This document shows positions 19,723 through 30,342 of a stretch of 64,000 nucleotides of DNA, one piece after another (the stretch's first letter is position 1; each line of letters begins with the position of its first letter). A program made the position numbers and the translations under genes. This DNA comes from Humulus lupulus. Taxonomy: Eukaryota; Streptophyta; Magnoliopsida; Rosales; Cannabaceae. The stretch is from assembly GCF_963169125.1 (NCBI RefSeq), contig NC_084796.1, forward strand, positions 91,558,888-91,622,887. The letters run 5' to 3'. The notes beneath the pieces were generated by a model, which did not search any database, was not told where the DNA came from, and saw nothing but the letters and a program-made list of their open reading frames with translations.

Positions 19723-22109
19723 TATAATATCTGCTTTTGCATCATTGGGTATTTTGATAATTTGGATTATGAGGGAAATTCGGTAATTTATGTTGATGCA
19801 TATGTGAATTTTTTTTATTATTTCATGATAATATGTGATTTATTTCATTATTATGATATTTGTATGTATGCCAGCGGAAAAACAAGGATCCTTCAAGTAT
19901 TAAGGGCTTAAATGCCAAAGATATTGGAAATTAGGGATTCAAGTATAATTATGAATATTGTGGTAGAGATTGTTATTTCCATCAGTTAAGACTATTAGTT
20001 TAAGGGGAAATTACTAAAAAAGAGAATAATGAATTAATAGAAAGGCTTAGATCAAGGGTTAGATGGTAATATGACATTAGTAAGTCATTATAAATAGAAA
20101 GAGAGAGGCTAGGGTTAGGGTTAAGCTCATAATCTCTCTTCTCTCTCTCATACGCATAATCAAGAGCTTTTCTCTCTTCTTTGATGGAGTCACACACAAA
20201 CACATGTATTTTTGGAGGCTATCCACAATTAAGAAGGAAGATCTTGGACTAAAGCACAATTGGTGGTCTAGAATGGGCTGTGGAGGCTTGAACAATAAGA
20301 TCTGGTAAGATCTCTAATTGTTATGAGTATTAGGTTAGGTTTCTTTGGAGTTTAATTTGTGTTTTATAGAAGAAAGGATTATAGGTTGTTTAAGTGGATC
20401 AGACATGCATGATAGGTTGTATTTAGTCTATAATTTGTGTGGAATTGGGTTAGGTAGGTTGTGGATGAAGTTAGGATTGATTTGGGGTCAAAAATTGTGA
20501 ATCTGGTTTGACTCGGTCGACGAACATGTAGCAGTCGGTCGAGTGACTTGCGTTAAGATTTTCGAAAAATTAAGTTTTAGAATTTGGGCATAACTTTTTA
20601 CTCGTGTATAGGAATTGGAGGTTCTTTATATGGTTGGAAAGCTTATCAAAAGATATACAATTTTATGGTAATTATAACTCTATTTTTGAATCATTACATG
20701 CTGAAAGTTTGAGATAATGTATTGTCTTGCTGAGTTGTGGGAAAAGGACAGTAAGGAGTTTTAGTTGATAGGATTCCAATTGGATGGTTTAGGGCCTTAG
20801 TAATTGAGGTTTGTAGGATTTTCTAAAGGTTGTTAAGAGTCCTAGAAAGTTTAATAAATATTTCATAAATCTAATATGATGTAAGATCTTTAAGTTCAAG
20901 CTTGTATGATGTTTGGCTAAGGACTTGCTAAAGGACACTTGAGTGGAACAAGGAACATGTTTCGGGGCACTGTTGCACCTGAGGTAAGAAGACTTGTCAC
21001 TGTAACACATGGTATGCATTGAAGGCACAAATGTTATGTATATGTGATTTAATTTTGTATATGTATTGTTAAGGTTATGATTTTGCCATTAATGTTATGA
21101 CTTATTGAATATTTCATGTTTATGTATGTTGTTGTATGATTACATTGATATGGGTATGAATATACTTAAGCGGAGTTGCTATGGCCTATGTTTATGTTAT
21201 GACATTGTTTGGTATTTGGTAAGATGTTGGGCAGGGTAGTTATCAGAATAGGTAAAGTGTTTGAGGTAGTGGAGGTGTATGGTGGGACGCCAATCGCTAC
21301 TATAAAATATTACCATTTGCTTACGTTGTTTGCTTGTTGTATGCTTTCATGACATTCTTATGTGATGAAAATTCATGTGTACGTTATGATAAAATACATG
21401 TTTACGTTTCTCGTGTTTACTTGCACACTTTACCAGGAAAGCACTGGTTTACGACCAATATGACATCGATAATACATGCTATGATTGTATGGTGAGATTC
21501 AATGATAAGGTATGATTATGATGAGTTTATTATATGGTATGGTATGTTAAGTTATGCTATGAGAATGATATGATACAACATAAATTATAACTGAACTTTA
21601 TATGTTAAGGTATAGATTATGAGTAGTCTATGAATTAGGTTGTGATAGTTTTAATTAGTTTATGTTTAATGTTTATGTTTTTTGTTTGGGATTTGGGGTT
21701 GTGACCTACATAGCTCTTCTTGTTGGGCGTTATCTCACAGATACTCTATGTTTATGGTAAAAGTGAAAGCATAGTAGATGAGGACATGAGTTGGCGTAGG
21801 CTCGATCCGATTTGTGCATGTCGTGAATGGTTAACCTGGGGGTCAAGGGGTTGCTACTCATGCATTATTTTTATAAAGGTCTTTAATTGTTTGTTTTATC
21901 TTGAGTCTTAAATTTTGTATTTTTATTATGCATGTAAAACATGATTTATTTTCAATATTGAGATCTCGGGTTGCATGTTTTGTAAAAGGTGTTTGTTCAT
22001 GCTTGTTTCAATAAAAGTTTTCTTTTTCTTAAAGAGATTCCTGTAAACATTTATTTACTTAAATATGGAATACTTGGTAAATTAATGGGCTTTATGTCTG
22101 GTCGTTACA
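19723..22109 (+). repeat. 3' LTR of the nested gypsy derivative (about 2.4 kb)
   Basis: Bounded on the left by the copy of the 18375 LTR start and on the right by GTCGTTACA and the target duplication. It contains an exaggerated TTGTTGGGC box at about 21719 in the place where the family-B LTRs have TTGCTGGGC. It has no coding content; short open frames in it are chance. Confidence 0.6.
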
Positions 22110-22114
22110 CCTAT

Positions 22115-23288
22115 TTGATCCCTCAAAGTCCAATCCACATGCCCAAAGCATGTATTCTTAGATCTAGATTGTCCTCTCATATTGCCAGTCTGTCTAAGGA
22201 TGATGTATGTATTAAGTCTCAGCCGTCAGGGCTTCCCAAAAGAAGAAGTAAAAATATAAGATCGCAATCCGACACTATAAACTCTGGTGCCCCATTGAGA
22301 CCTACAATCTCCCTTCCCATGTAACTTAGCATATTGTTTCCTACTATAATTACTTCACACAAGTAGAAAGTGAACCAATTTGTTATGCCGTCCCACCATT
22401 CTATACAATTCATGCTCAAGAATCCATAGTTATATTCTCCCATTTCCATTCCAGTGTGCTCAAAATAACCCCACTAGCCTCTAGCATTCATCCTTCACTT
22501 GAAAAGTTAGGCACCTAGCCACATATTCGAATACGTCTTTTTTTTTCATCCATGACAACCCATATAAAGATTTCAAATCGTGACACATCTTCGTGGTATC
22601 TATATGTAATATGTATGGACAGGTATGAAACTCATAGAAAATTTCTTCCTTAATACAATCATCCTTTGGAACACATATCTGATCTTTATGGCTCAACATA
22701 TCCATATCATAAATAGTAAAGCCCTTAGCCAGTCCATCTAAGTCCACCTGTCTATGCCTCACTAATCGTGGATCACTTCTTTACATTTCCTTGTAATTTT
22801 ATCAATAAGAGTTGACTCGGGGGTTCTATTTTCCAGCTTATCAGCCATGAACTCTATACCAACACTGCTACTCTCCTTAGCTAACTTTATTGTGATCTGT
22901 TCCAAACTATCCACTTAGCCCAAACCATTCCAACATAAGGCACTGGCCACCACATTTGTTTTCCCTAAATGATAAAGGATTTCACAGTCATAATCCTTCA
23001 CCGATATAACCAGTATTTCTATCTCATATTTGAATATTTCTGGATAACAGAATACTTTAACTCTTATGTCTACGTATATCCCACGCTTTTCCCCCATATA
23101 AGTGGTGTCACCACACTTTATGTGCGAATACCATCACTTTCACCTCTAGTCGTGAGTAGGACATCACTGCTTATATGATTTTAATTGTCTTGAGGCATAA
23201 GCAATCCCCTTCCTATCCTGTCTCGGAACGTGATAGTTAACCACAAAATTTTCTCGATTTGAAGGAAGACTGAGTACTGACGTAGTAA
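22115..23288 (-). pseudogene. integrase core and RNase H of the minus-strand gypsy element
   Basis: On the minus strand: RNase H end with IAYASRQLK near 23200 and [21 protein letters not shown] at 23007-22940; then the integrase zinc region with TKMCHDLKSLYGLSWMKKKDVFEYVARCLTF at 22590-22500; then WNGNG (usually EWKWE); and finally REIVGLNGAPEFIVSDCD at about 22320-22260, which holds the second DDE aspartate. Many stops and frame changes break it. It is the 5'-ward continuation of the integrase piece at 17692-18374, separated by the nested element. Confidence 0.65.
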
Positions 23289-24438
23289 TGTAATGACCAA
23301 GGTTATTATTTTCTTATAAGCTCCTTAAATATGATCTTAGGTTAGATTTTAGCTCGGGAAAAATGTAGGAGAAACTCCAGAATTTCTGGGTTCGTAGGGT
23401 CACACCACAGCGCTGCTCCTGGAGCATCACAGCCTGCATTAACTCAGAGGCTAAGGGGCGTCGCTGAACCGCCTTAGCGTTGTGGCACTGGGTGGCTTCG
23501 CTGAACCTAGGCACTCCAGAAGGATTCTACTACCCGACTTAGTAGAATCTGTGATCTCGAAGGCTAGAAATTCACCTTGAAGCTCTTAAATAGTCTAAGT
23601 GATTGATGATTACCATTATTTCATTGTGACTAGGTGATACCGCTAAGGCTCGGGAATAGGGATCGTGCTCTGGATCGCCATACATTATCTGCTCGAGAAT
23701 GGAGGTATGAAAACTACACCCTAGTTGTAATTAGGGCTCGGACCCCTGTTAATGGATATGACTATTGTTATAAATGTGATATTTGATTAGGCATGATTGT
23801 ATATGCTGCATCTGATTGTGTTATGCAATCTATATGTTTGATTATATCTAATTTGAAAGCTCGACCTAAGAGTGTCATGGATGACAATAAGCATGCAAAA
23901 TGCAGGTCATTTAGCTAGGGCAACCAGGAAATGCGATACGCGCTTGGCTTGCCCGAATGCCACCTAAATAATCAGAAGTGACATTTGCACTTTTATAACT
24001 CATTGATTTATAAGTTTATTGTTTATATTCTTTTGCTTATTGATTATGTTGATTTAAGTTTTCTTGTTGAGCCTTGGATCACGAGTGCTATGTGGTGCAG
24101 GTAAGGGCAAGGGGAAGCTGGACCATCCATGAGTTGGAGAGCTTTAGGGGCTGCGTGTACATTTGCAGCTGGTCAACCACCACGACCAAGGAATCAACAG
24201 GGACTAGAGCCAAAAAATTAATTTCTCCGCTTAGGCCAGCTTATGTTGTAATTATTTTTGAAGTTGTAAATGCCTTGTAAACACTTATTTTGGGATCCCA
24301 TGTACAAACTCGAACTTTTTAATTAAACCCTAATCCATTAATTATCCCTAGCTACACGTGTATATCCAAATGACTTGATTAACAAGTCCGACACTATTTA
24401 AAATACAGTGTAATGGTCTTGGCTATCAGGGCATTACA
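23289..24438 (+). repeat. family-B gypsy LTR (1150 bp)
   Basis: Starts TGTAATGACC and ends GGGCATTACA. Contains a TTGTTGAGCC box at about 24063, GTGCAGGTAAGG at 24096 and TGGGATCCCA at 24291-24300, 138 bp before the end. The flanks AGTAA and GAATG do not match, and no PBS follows, so it is not a clean solo LTR insertion. Confidence 0.65.
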
Positions 24439-24499
24439 GAATGATTGCAGGAGCAATGTGATTGGAGCTATTTGTGACTAAGTGAATTGTTATAAAACT

Positions 24500-25060
24500 C
24501 ATCATTTTGGATGGTCGAGAAAGAAAAAAAGGCCATGTGAATGAGCGTAGACTATAGAAAGCTAAACAAGGTTACAGTTGAGAAAAGTTATTCCTTGTGA
24601 AAGGTCAATGCCCTATTTGATGAATGTCAAAGGAAATCACCATTATTCATAAGGTTTATCTTAGATTAAGTCATAATTAACCCATGATATAAGGAAAAGT
24701 ACATTTCGAGAATAGTTTCCGTTTATGTTTGTACAATATGGATCGCCAAGTTGGAATACTTCGAAAAATGCATCAATATTTTCAATGGATCTAATGAACA
24801 AGGATGTCAAGGCATAATTGATCAAATTTTTCATAGTATTCATTAATGATATCATGGATTACCTTAAAGACGGAAACCACAAATGAAGTATGAACAACTC
24901 ATGGAATTGTTGCAATCTATGAAAGTACACAAAGGAAAATAGGAGGAAATCACTATCGAAGTAGTATCGGGGTTTTCCAAAGGTGTCAAGTTAGTAGGAT
25001 ACATTATGAATGATGGGGATAGAAATACAAAGTAATCAAATATCTTTACTTATGGTAAAT
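24500..25060 (+). pseudogene. degenerate gypsy reverse transcriptase fragment
   Basis: With frame changes one can read a YRKLNKVTVEKSY stretch (24555-24595), a FVQYGSPSWNTSKNASIFSMDLMNKDV stretch (usually [18 protein letters not shown]) and IKFFIVFINDIMDYLKD near 24820-24870, where the usual FIDD appears as FIND. This is the RT palm. All flanking domains are missing or unreadable. Confidence 0.55.
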
Positions 25061-25514
25061 CTACACGGTCGATTGAGTTGCAGACTCCTAATATAGTTAA
25101 ATAATGAGGTTTCAATGATTATTGATTACGATATAATGCTAAAAAAAATAAATGAAAAATTGTCAAGTTTTGCAAATTCGGGAATAAGAGATTGGGTGCA
25201 AAGTTGAAATGTAGTTTACTTGATACATTCTACCATAGATGGATGTTGACGATGAGAACTCGTTAACAAAACTAGATTGAAAAACTCAATGTATGATAGG
25301 AAAAAGATGAAATTATAAATAACTTAAATAAATATTAAGAAAAATTGCAGAATAATAATGGAGAAAAGTGTTTGTATTGCTCAACGGTCTCTGTATACAT
25401 TGAATTTTCCAAACTCCTTCAATGAAGTAGTGAGGTCATATTTATAGGTGAACACTAATGGCTCTTTGTATAAAGTGGTCCCAAGGGGACAAAATGAAAC
25501 TCTTGGATGATATA
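25061..25514. other. unassigned; possible minus-strand LTR promoter
   Basis: AT-rich, no open frame. On the minus strand, CCTATAAATATGACC at about 25434-25448 is a good TATA box followed by ACTACTTCATTG and CAGAGACCGTTGAGC, which resembles the U3/R part of an LTR. I cannot find its ends. Confidence 0.3.
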
Positions 25515-25802
25515 GATGGTTAAGGTTCAGATGGTTAGCCTATCTATTACTATTTAAGCGAAATCATGCTGCTTATTCATCCTTGGCAAACCCGTCACGA
25601 AGTCCATAGCTATATCGTCCCACTTTCATTCTGGTATGCTAAGCGGTTGCAATAAACCTACAGGTCGTTGATGCTCTGCTTTCACTTGCTGGCATATAAG
25701 ACACTTAGATACATACTTTGCTATGTCCTTCTTCATTCTTGGCCACCAATATACTGCCTTAACATCATGAGTCATCTTGGTAGACCCTGGGTGAACTGAT
25801 TA
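25515..25802 (-). pseudogene. truncated integrase N-terminus, family A
   Basis: After the TAA at 25800-25802 the same frame continues with [41 protein letters not shown] (the HHCC zinc region), then IPEWKWDDIAMDFVTGLPR. Here the first catalytic Asp lies in the WDDIAMDF segment. It ends within the next strand (IVIDRLT). The stop replaces the Tyr codon of TPYSVHPG in this family. Everything downstream (second Asp, Glu, chromodomain, 3' LTR) is missing. Confidence 0.75.
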
Positions 25803-27368
25803 CGGGGTGCTGTGCGCTTCTTCCAGAATCATCTTCTTAATACTTTGATCATTTAGCACGCATACCCGATCCTTATATCTCAATAAACCTTGGCTAGATA
25901 TTGAGAAATCTGTAGCCTTGCCTTTTCTGACTGCATCCATATGTGTTGTTAGTGTGTCATCATGTCTCTGACCAATCCGTATGTCCTCTAGCAGATTCGA
26001 TTGGATAGACAAGTTAGTCAGCTTGCCTACAACTACTTCTATTCCAACACTGATAAGCTCCTGCTGTAGCGGCTTTTCTATTCCGGATAAAGCTGCTAAA
26101 TTCCCATAACTTTTTCTACTAAGCGCATCAGCAACTACGTTCGCCTTTCCTGGGTGGTATAGGATTTCGCAGTCGTAATCCTTTACTAACTCCAACCACA
26201 TGCGCTGCCTCATGTTGAGCTCCTTTTGAGTAAAGAAGTACTTTAAGCACTTGTGGTCCGTATAAATCTGGCACCGTTCTCCGTAAAGATAATGGCGCCA
26301 TATTTTTAATGCAAAGACCACCGCTGCCAACTCCATATCGTGAGTTGGATAACACTGCTCGTATTCCTTCAATTGTCGCGAGGCATAGGCTATCACCTTG
26401 TCATTTTGCATCAGCACACAACCCAATCCTTGCTTCGATGCATCGCAGTAGACGACGAACTTATCGCTGGATGTCGGTACACTAAGTACTGGTGCTGAGC
26501 AAAGCTTATCCTTAAGCAACTGGAAGCTTTCTTCACACTTATCATTCCAGTTGAATCTTTGTTGTTTTCGGGTCAGGTTGGTGAGCGGAGTGGCTATCTT
26601 TGAAAAGCCCTCTACAAACTTCCTATAATAACCTACTAACCCTAGAAAGCTTCTTACTTCAGATGTGTTCTTTGGTCTGGGCCAATCCTTCACGGCCTCT
26701 ACCTTTGATGGGTCTACTGCAACTCCGTCTTTTGATATAATGTGCCCGAGGAATGCCACTTGCGAAAGCCAAAATTCGCATTTCTTGAACTTGGCGTAGA
26801 GTTGATGCTCCTTCAATCGCATCAAGAGCAACCTCAAATGTCCCTCGTGCTCTACTTCATCCTTGGAGTATACTAAAATATCATCGATGAACACAACGAC
26901 GAATTTATCTAAGTAGTCTTTGAAGACCCTATTCATTAAGTCCATAAACGCGGCTGGTGCGTTAGTAAGACCAAAGGACATAACCAAGAACTCGTAATGT
27001 CCATAACGAGTCCTAAAGGCTGTCTTAGGAATATCTTCTCCCTTTACCTTGAGCTGATGATACCTGGACCGTAAATCGATCTTTGAAAATACAGTCGCGC
27101 TTCGGAGTTGATCAAACAAATCGTCGATCCGAGGTACCGGGTACTTGTTCATAATCGTTACTTTGTTCAACTCACAATAGTCTATGCACATCCACATACT
27201 TCCGTCCTTCTTCTTCACGAATAGCACCGGAGCTCCCCATGGCGAATGGCTTGGCCTAATAAAACCCAAGTCTAGGAGTTCTTGTAGCTGTGTCTTTAAC
27301 TCCTTGTGTTCCATAGGTGCCATCCGATATGGTGCCTTAGAGATAGGCTCGGTTCCTGGTACTAATTA
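25803..27368 (-). pseudogene. reverse transcriptase and RNase H, family A
   Basis: A 507-codon open frame (27323-25800) that continues the gag-PR frame after one TAA at 27366-27368. [60 protein letters not shown] with the catalytic FIDD at about 26880-26891, and [13 protein letters not shown]. RNase [45 protein letters not shown], and [13 protein letters not shown] at the end. All catalytic acids are visible. Unusual changes are SRYHQ for SGYHQ and HKCLKY for HKSLKY. If the stop were read through, this would be a near-complete polyprotein; as it stands it is inactive. Confidence 0.85.
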
Positions 27369-28568
27369 TATCGTGAAGTCAATCTCTCGAGTTGGCGGCA
27401 GTCCTGGCAAGTCATCGGGAAATACCTCTGGGAATTCTTGTATAATACGGACGTCTCCAATCTTAAGTGGTGTCTCTTTTTCCACGTTTGTGACGCTGGC
27501 TAAGAATGCTTGACATCCTTTCTCCATCATTCTTTGAGCTTTGAGAGATGATACTAACAGGGTAAGTAATCCTGAAGTTTGTCCCATGAAGCATAATCTC
27601 TGGCCGTCAGGAGTCTTGAACATCACCTTCTTGCGTTTGCAGTCGATGGTTGTGCCATGCCGTGCTAGCCAATCCATGCCTAGTATTACGTCGAAGTCCT
27701 TGATCACCAGTTCTATCAGGTCTCCTTCTAGTTCTATGTCCTCAATCTTGATCGGTACGCCTCGTACTATCCGTGATGATAGAACTACTTTGCCTGAAGG
27801 AAACTCGGTTACAAACCTAGTTCTAAATCTTTCACAAGGTTTGTCTAGTCTTTCTATCATTCTTAACGAGATATACGAATGAGTGGCTCCCAAATCAAAC
27901 AATACAGAGCATAAGTTATTGAGGATAGAAACCTGACCTATGACCACCTTATTGCTAACATCAGGCTCTCCTTGGGTTAAAGCAAAAACCCTAACAGGAA
28001 CCATCTTGTCGTCCTTCTTCCCTTCTGGCTTTTGCTGAGGACAATCTCTTTTACGATGCCCTTCCTGACCACAGTTAAAACATTCCTTGGTGTTTGCGCG
28101 ATATTCTCCAGGATGCTTCTTCTGACACTTGGCACATGACGGGTATTCCACGTAACCCGACCTATTTCCCCCATTATTAGTACGTGCCCTCTTATCGCTG
28201 TCGAATTCCTTGTTATCTGGATGCCGTCTTTTCTGGCCGTTACCGTTGTTGCTGGACTGATTGTTGTCGTTATGGTTGTTGTTCCGACTGGTCTGAGGTT
28301 GATTATGCTGTCTTGGTTTAGGCTGACTGGCTTCCTCTTTCCTTGCATTAGCCTGCAACCTCTCTACTTCTATTGCCGTCTCAAGAACATCGGCATATGT
28401 AGTATTCCCCGGGTTTGCTAGCTTAACCCCCATCTCGATTTTTGGTCGAAGTCCTCTAACAAATTTGTTCACCCTCAGAAAATCGGTTGGAACCATCTCA
28501 GATGCGAATTTAGCTAAGCGGTCGAACTGACGAGCATAGTCTGCCACCGATAAATTTCCTTGCTTCAA
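27369..28568 (-). pseudogene. gag C-terminus and protease, family A
   Basis: A 400-codon open frame. The N-terminal third is the capsid end (GNLSVADYARQFDRLAKFA and FVRGLRPKIE). A Asn/Gln-rich linker follows, then a CCHC knuckle CFNCGQEGHRKRDC at about 28085-28044 that binds RNA. The protease follows with LFDLGATHSYIS at about 27900: the catalytic triplet is D-L-G, not the usual D-S-G seen in the copy at 61846. It ends with LGMDWLARHGTTIDC and LPGLPPTREIDFTI. The frame starts one base off from the upstream gag (single-base indel near 28566). Confidence 0.8.
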
Positions 28569-29188
28569 GTTGGCAACTCCTCAACTCTTGAAGCGAGTAT
28601 AGCTGAATTGTAGTACTTTTTGTGGAACAGCTCCACAAATCGGGTCCATGTCATGGTGGCAACATCATGCGATTGCTGGACCAAGTCCAAACATATCCTG
28701 GCATCCTTCTTGAGTAATGATGAGACGTAGGATATGCGGTCCGCATTATTGAAATTCATGTGCGTTATAATCGGCTCAACGTTCCTTAGCCACTCTTCTG
28801 CTTCAAAGGGGTCTGTAGTCCCTTCGAAGTTTGGAGCATGCTGCTTGCGGAACCTCTCATACACTAGCTCCATGTTCGGTACTGGATATGTCGCGTAGTT
28901 CGTCACTGGCCATCCCCCATATGGACCAACATGTTGGGGTGCTGGGGCCATTTGTTGTGGCTGCTGCGGCGGAGGCTGAGTCTGCGCCTATTGACATTGT
29001 TGCTGCAAAATTTCCTTGACTTATTGACACAGTCTGGCGATCTCCACAGTGTTGTCAGCTGGCGGTGCCGACGCGTTGCGGCTAGCAGTAGCACGCACTC
29101 CCCTTCTGCGAACTGGAGGGGATTCATTGGTCGCTGGAACAGCGTTGGACGCGTTTCCGTTGGTGCGTGCAGATATTCGGAGCGACAT
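28565..29188 (-). pseudogene. gag N-terminus, family A
   Basis: The ATG at 29188 starts MSLRISARTNGNASNAV, matching the + copy at 60541. The region is basic and low complexity, then Gln/Pro-rich, then the capsid: GPYGGWPVTNYATYPV, FRKQHAPNFEGTTDPFEAEEWL, and TWTRFVELFHKKYYNSAI. Two in-frame stops lie at about 29025 and 28990 (CQ*VKE and CQ*AQT). The frame shifts by one base near 28566 into the following gag segment. Confidence 0.8.
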
Positions 29189-29721
29189 CGTAGCAGAGTT
29201 CTAACAGTTGAAAGAAACATGTTAGAACTTTACCTAATAGGCTCTAAGGTAAAAACTTATTCTAAGACAAACATATCTCGGACCTATTTATTATGACTTC
29301 TTATGAAAATTATATAAGTCTTTATTTACTATTTAGAGTGGGTTTCTATACTTAGAAAAACAAGCCATCTTTATTTTCTAAGTCTGTTTCTAATTATCCT
29401 ATTATGACTTAATTCTCAGGCTCGAGACTTATCTTTGTTCCAAAGTTAACCATATTGAGGGAGGGCTGAGATCAGTAAAATCGTTCCCACTACTATGGCC
29501 CCCTAACTCTCAGTAAGGAAACCTGGTTCATTGATTTGTGTCCACCCTCACCGAACTTAGTCATTATTCATTTTATTTATTATTTATTAAGATTGCAAAA
29601 ATAAAATCAAACTCATACATGATAATAAAATAACATGATATTAATTTGGAAAAAAATAGTTTTCACTTATTACAACCATAAAATAAAGAAAGAAATAAAA
29701 CAAACAATGAAAACTACTATT
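29189..29721 (-). other. spacer between extra ORF and gag, family A
   Basis: Matches the spacer at 60027-60540 of the + copy over its length, including a GGGAACGATTTTACT stretch and a GGGAGGGCTG purine run near 29460. It is non-coding. It may contain an intron acceptor ahead of gag, because the extra ORF and gag would otherwise be on the same message with gag as the second ORF. Confidence 0.5.
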
Positions 29722-30189
29722 CTAAAAATCAGGATTTTCTACATCCGATCCTTCATCTAGCATGTCATCATCTAGTTCCTCATAATCATCATTGTCATGT
29801 GCATCAAAATTTCCTCTAGGAAGGTTTGTGAAAATCCTATGTTTTTGCTCATTTGTAAACTGAAATTATGATTTTGCAGTGAACCTAACTAAGAGGAAGT
29901 AATATCGCATTGTTACTGGCAGTTCGTCTTCATCATCCATTATTTCCCATATTTCCTCTAAGGCTGTTATTACAGGATGAAAATCTTTAAACAGTCTAAT
30001 TACTAATACATATTGTTCTCTTGCTCTCATCATAATTTGCTTAGACTCTTGAAGGTGACCTATCTCTTTGTGGAACAAAAGCAACCTTCGAGTGATTCTT
30101 TCTAGAGCTCCTACGGTGTTTCTTGGTTCCCTTATTGTTTTTAAAGCCTTAATGGCTCGGATATCCTCATTGCTTAATGCTCCATTCAT
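29722..30189 (-). pseudogene. extra small ORF upstream of gag (copy 1)
   Basis: The ATG at 30189 starts MNGALSNEDIRAIKALKTIR, about 155 codons to a TAG at 29722-29724, with one in-frame TAA at about 29866 (where the + copy has GAA). It is predicted to be largely helical: IREPRNTVGALERITRRLLL, then HLQESKQIMM and a RYYFLLVRF segment, ending in a very acidic tail (NDDYEELDDDMLDE). It aligns along its full length with 59568-60026. I recognise no family. It lies between PBS and gag, an unusual place for a coding region in chromoviruses. Conservation of length, start and acidic tail in two copies supports a real protein. Confidence 0.65.
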
Positions 30190-30320
30190 ACTTAATTGAA
30201 AACATAATATACTAAAATTTTTAGCTATACACATTGGCAAAATAACTATAACTTAAATACTTACTTGGCGGTTAGATTTGGAGCTTTGAGTGTGTGTATC
30301 GAGGAGAACTTCATGCGAAG

Positions 30321-30340
30321 AAACCGTTGTTCTGATACCA
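30321..30340 (-). other. primer binding site, initiator-Met tRNA type
   Basis: On the minus strand TGGTATCAGAACAACGG lies 2 bp downstream of the LTR end. TGGTATCAGAGC is the usual plant PBS complementary to the 3' end of initiator Met tRNA; here one base (G to A) differs. The + copy at 59418 keeps TGGTATCAGAGCAACG. Confidence 0.85.
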
Positions 30341-30342
30341 AC

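Larger units (their letters stand above)
18375..22109 (+). mobile_element. deleted gypsy derivative nested inside integrase
   Basis: It starts TGTAATATCCGC and ends GTCGTTACA, flanked by near-identical 5-bp duplications (CTTAT at 18370-18374, CCTAT at 22110-22114). The first 130 bp or so match the start of the LTR at 19723 (TATAATATCTGC, where the TG has mutated to TA). So the 5' LTR is cut down to its first part and most of the interior is gone. The host integrase resumes in step on the other side: an ERTI-like helix and LDFEGS at 22115-22190 continue to the segment at 18374. Confidence 0.65.

Noticed and set aside
25800..28950. Plus-strand genes opposite the family-A pol
   Set aside because: Open frames there are mirror images of the well-supported minus-strand gag-pol, with no motifs of their own.
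30321..30342. tRNA gene or tRNA 3' end
   Set aside because: Only a stretch complementary to the tRNA 3' end, next to an LTR: this is a primer binding site. No cloverleaf is present.
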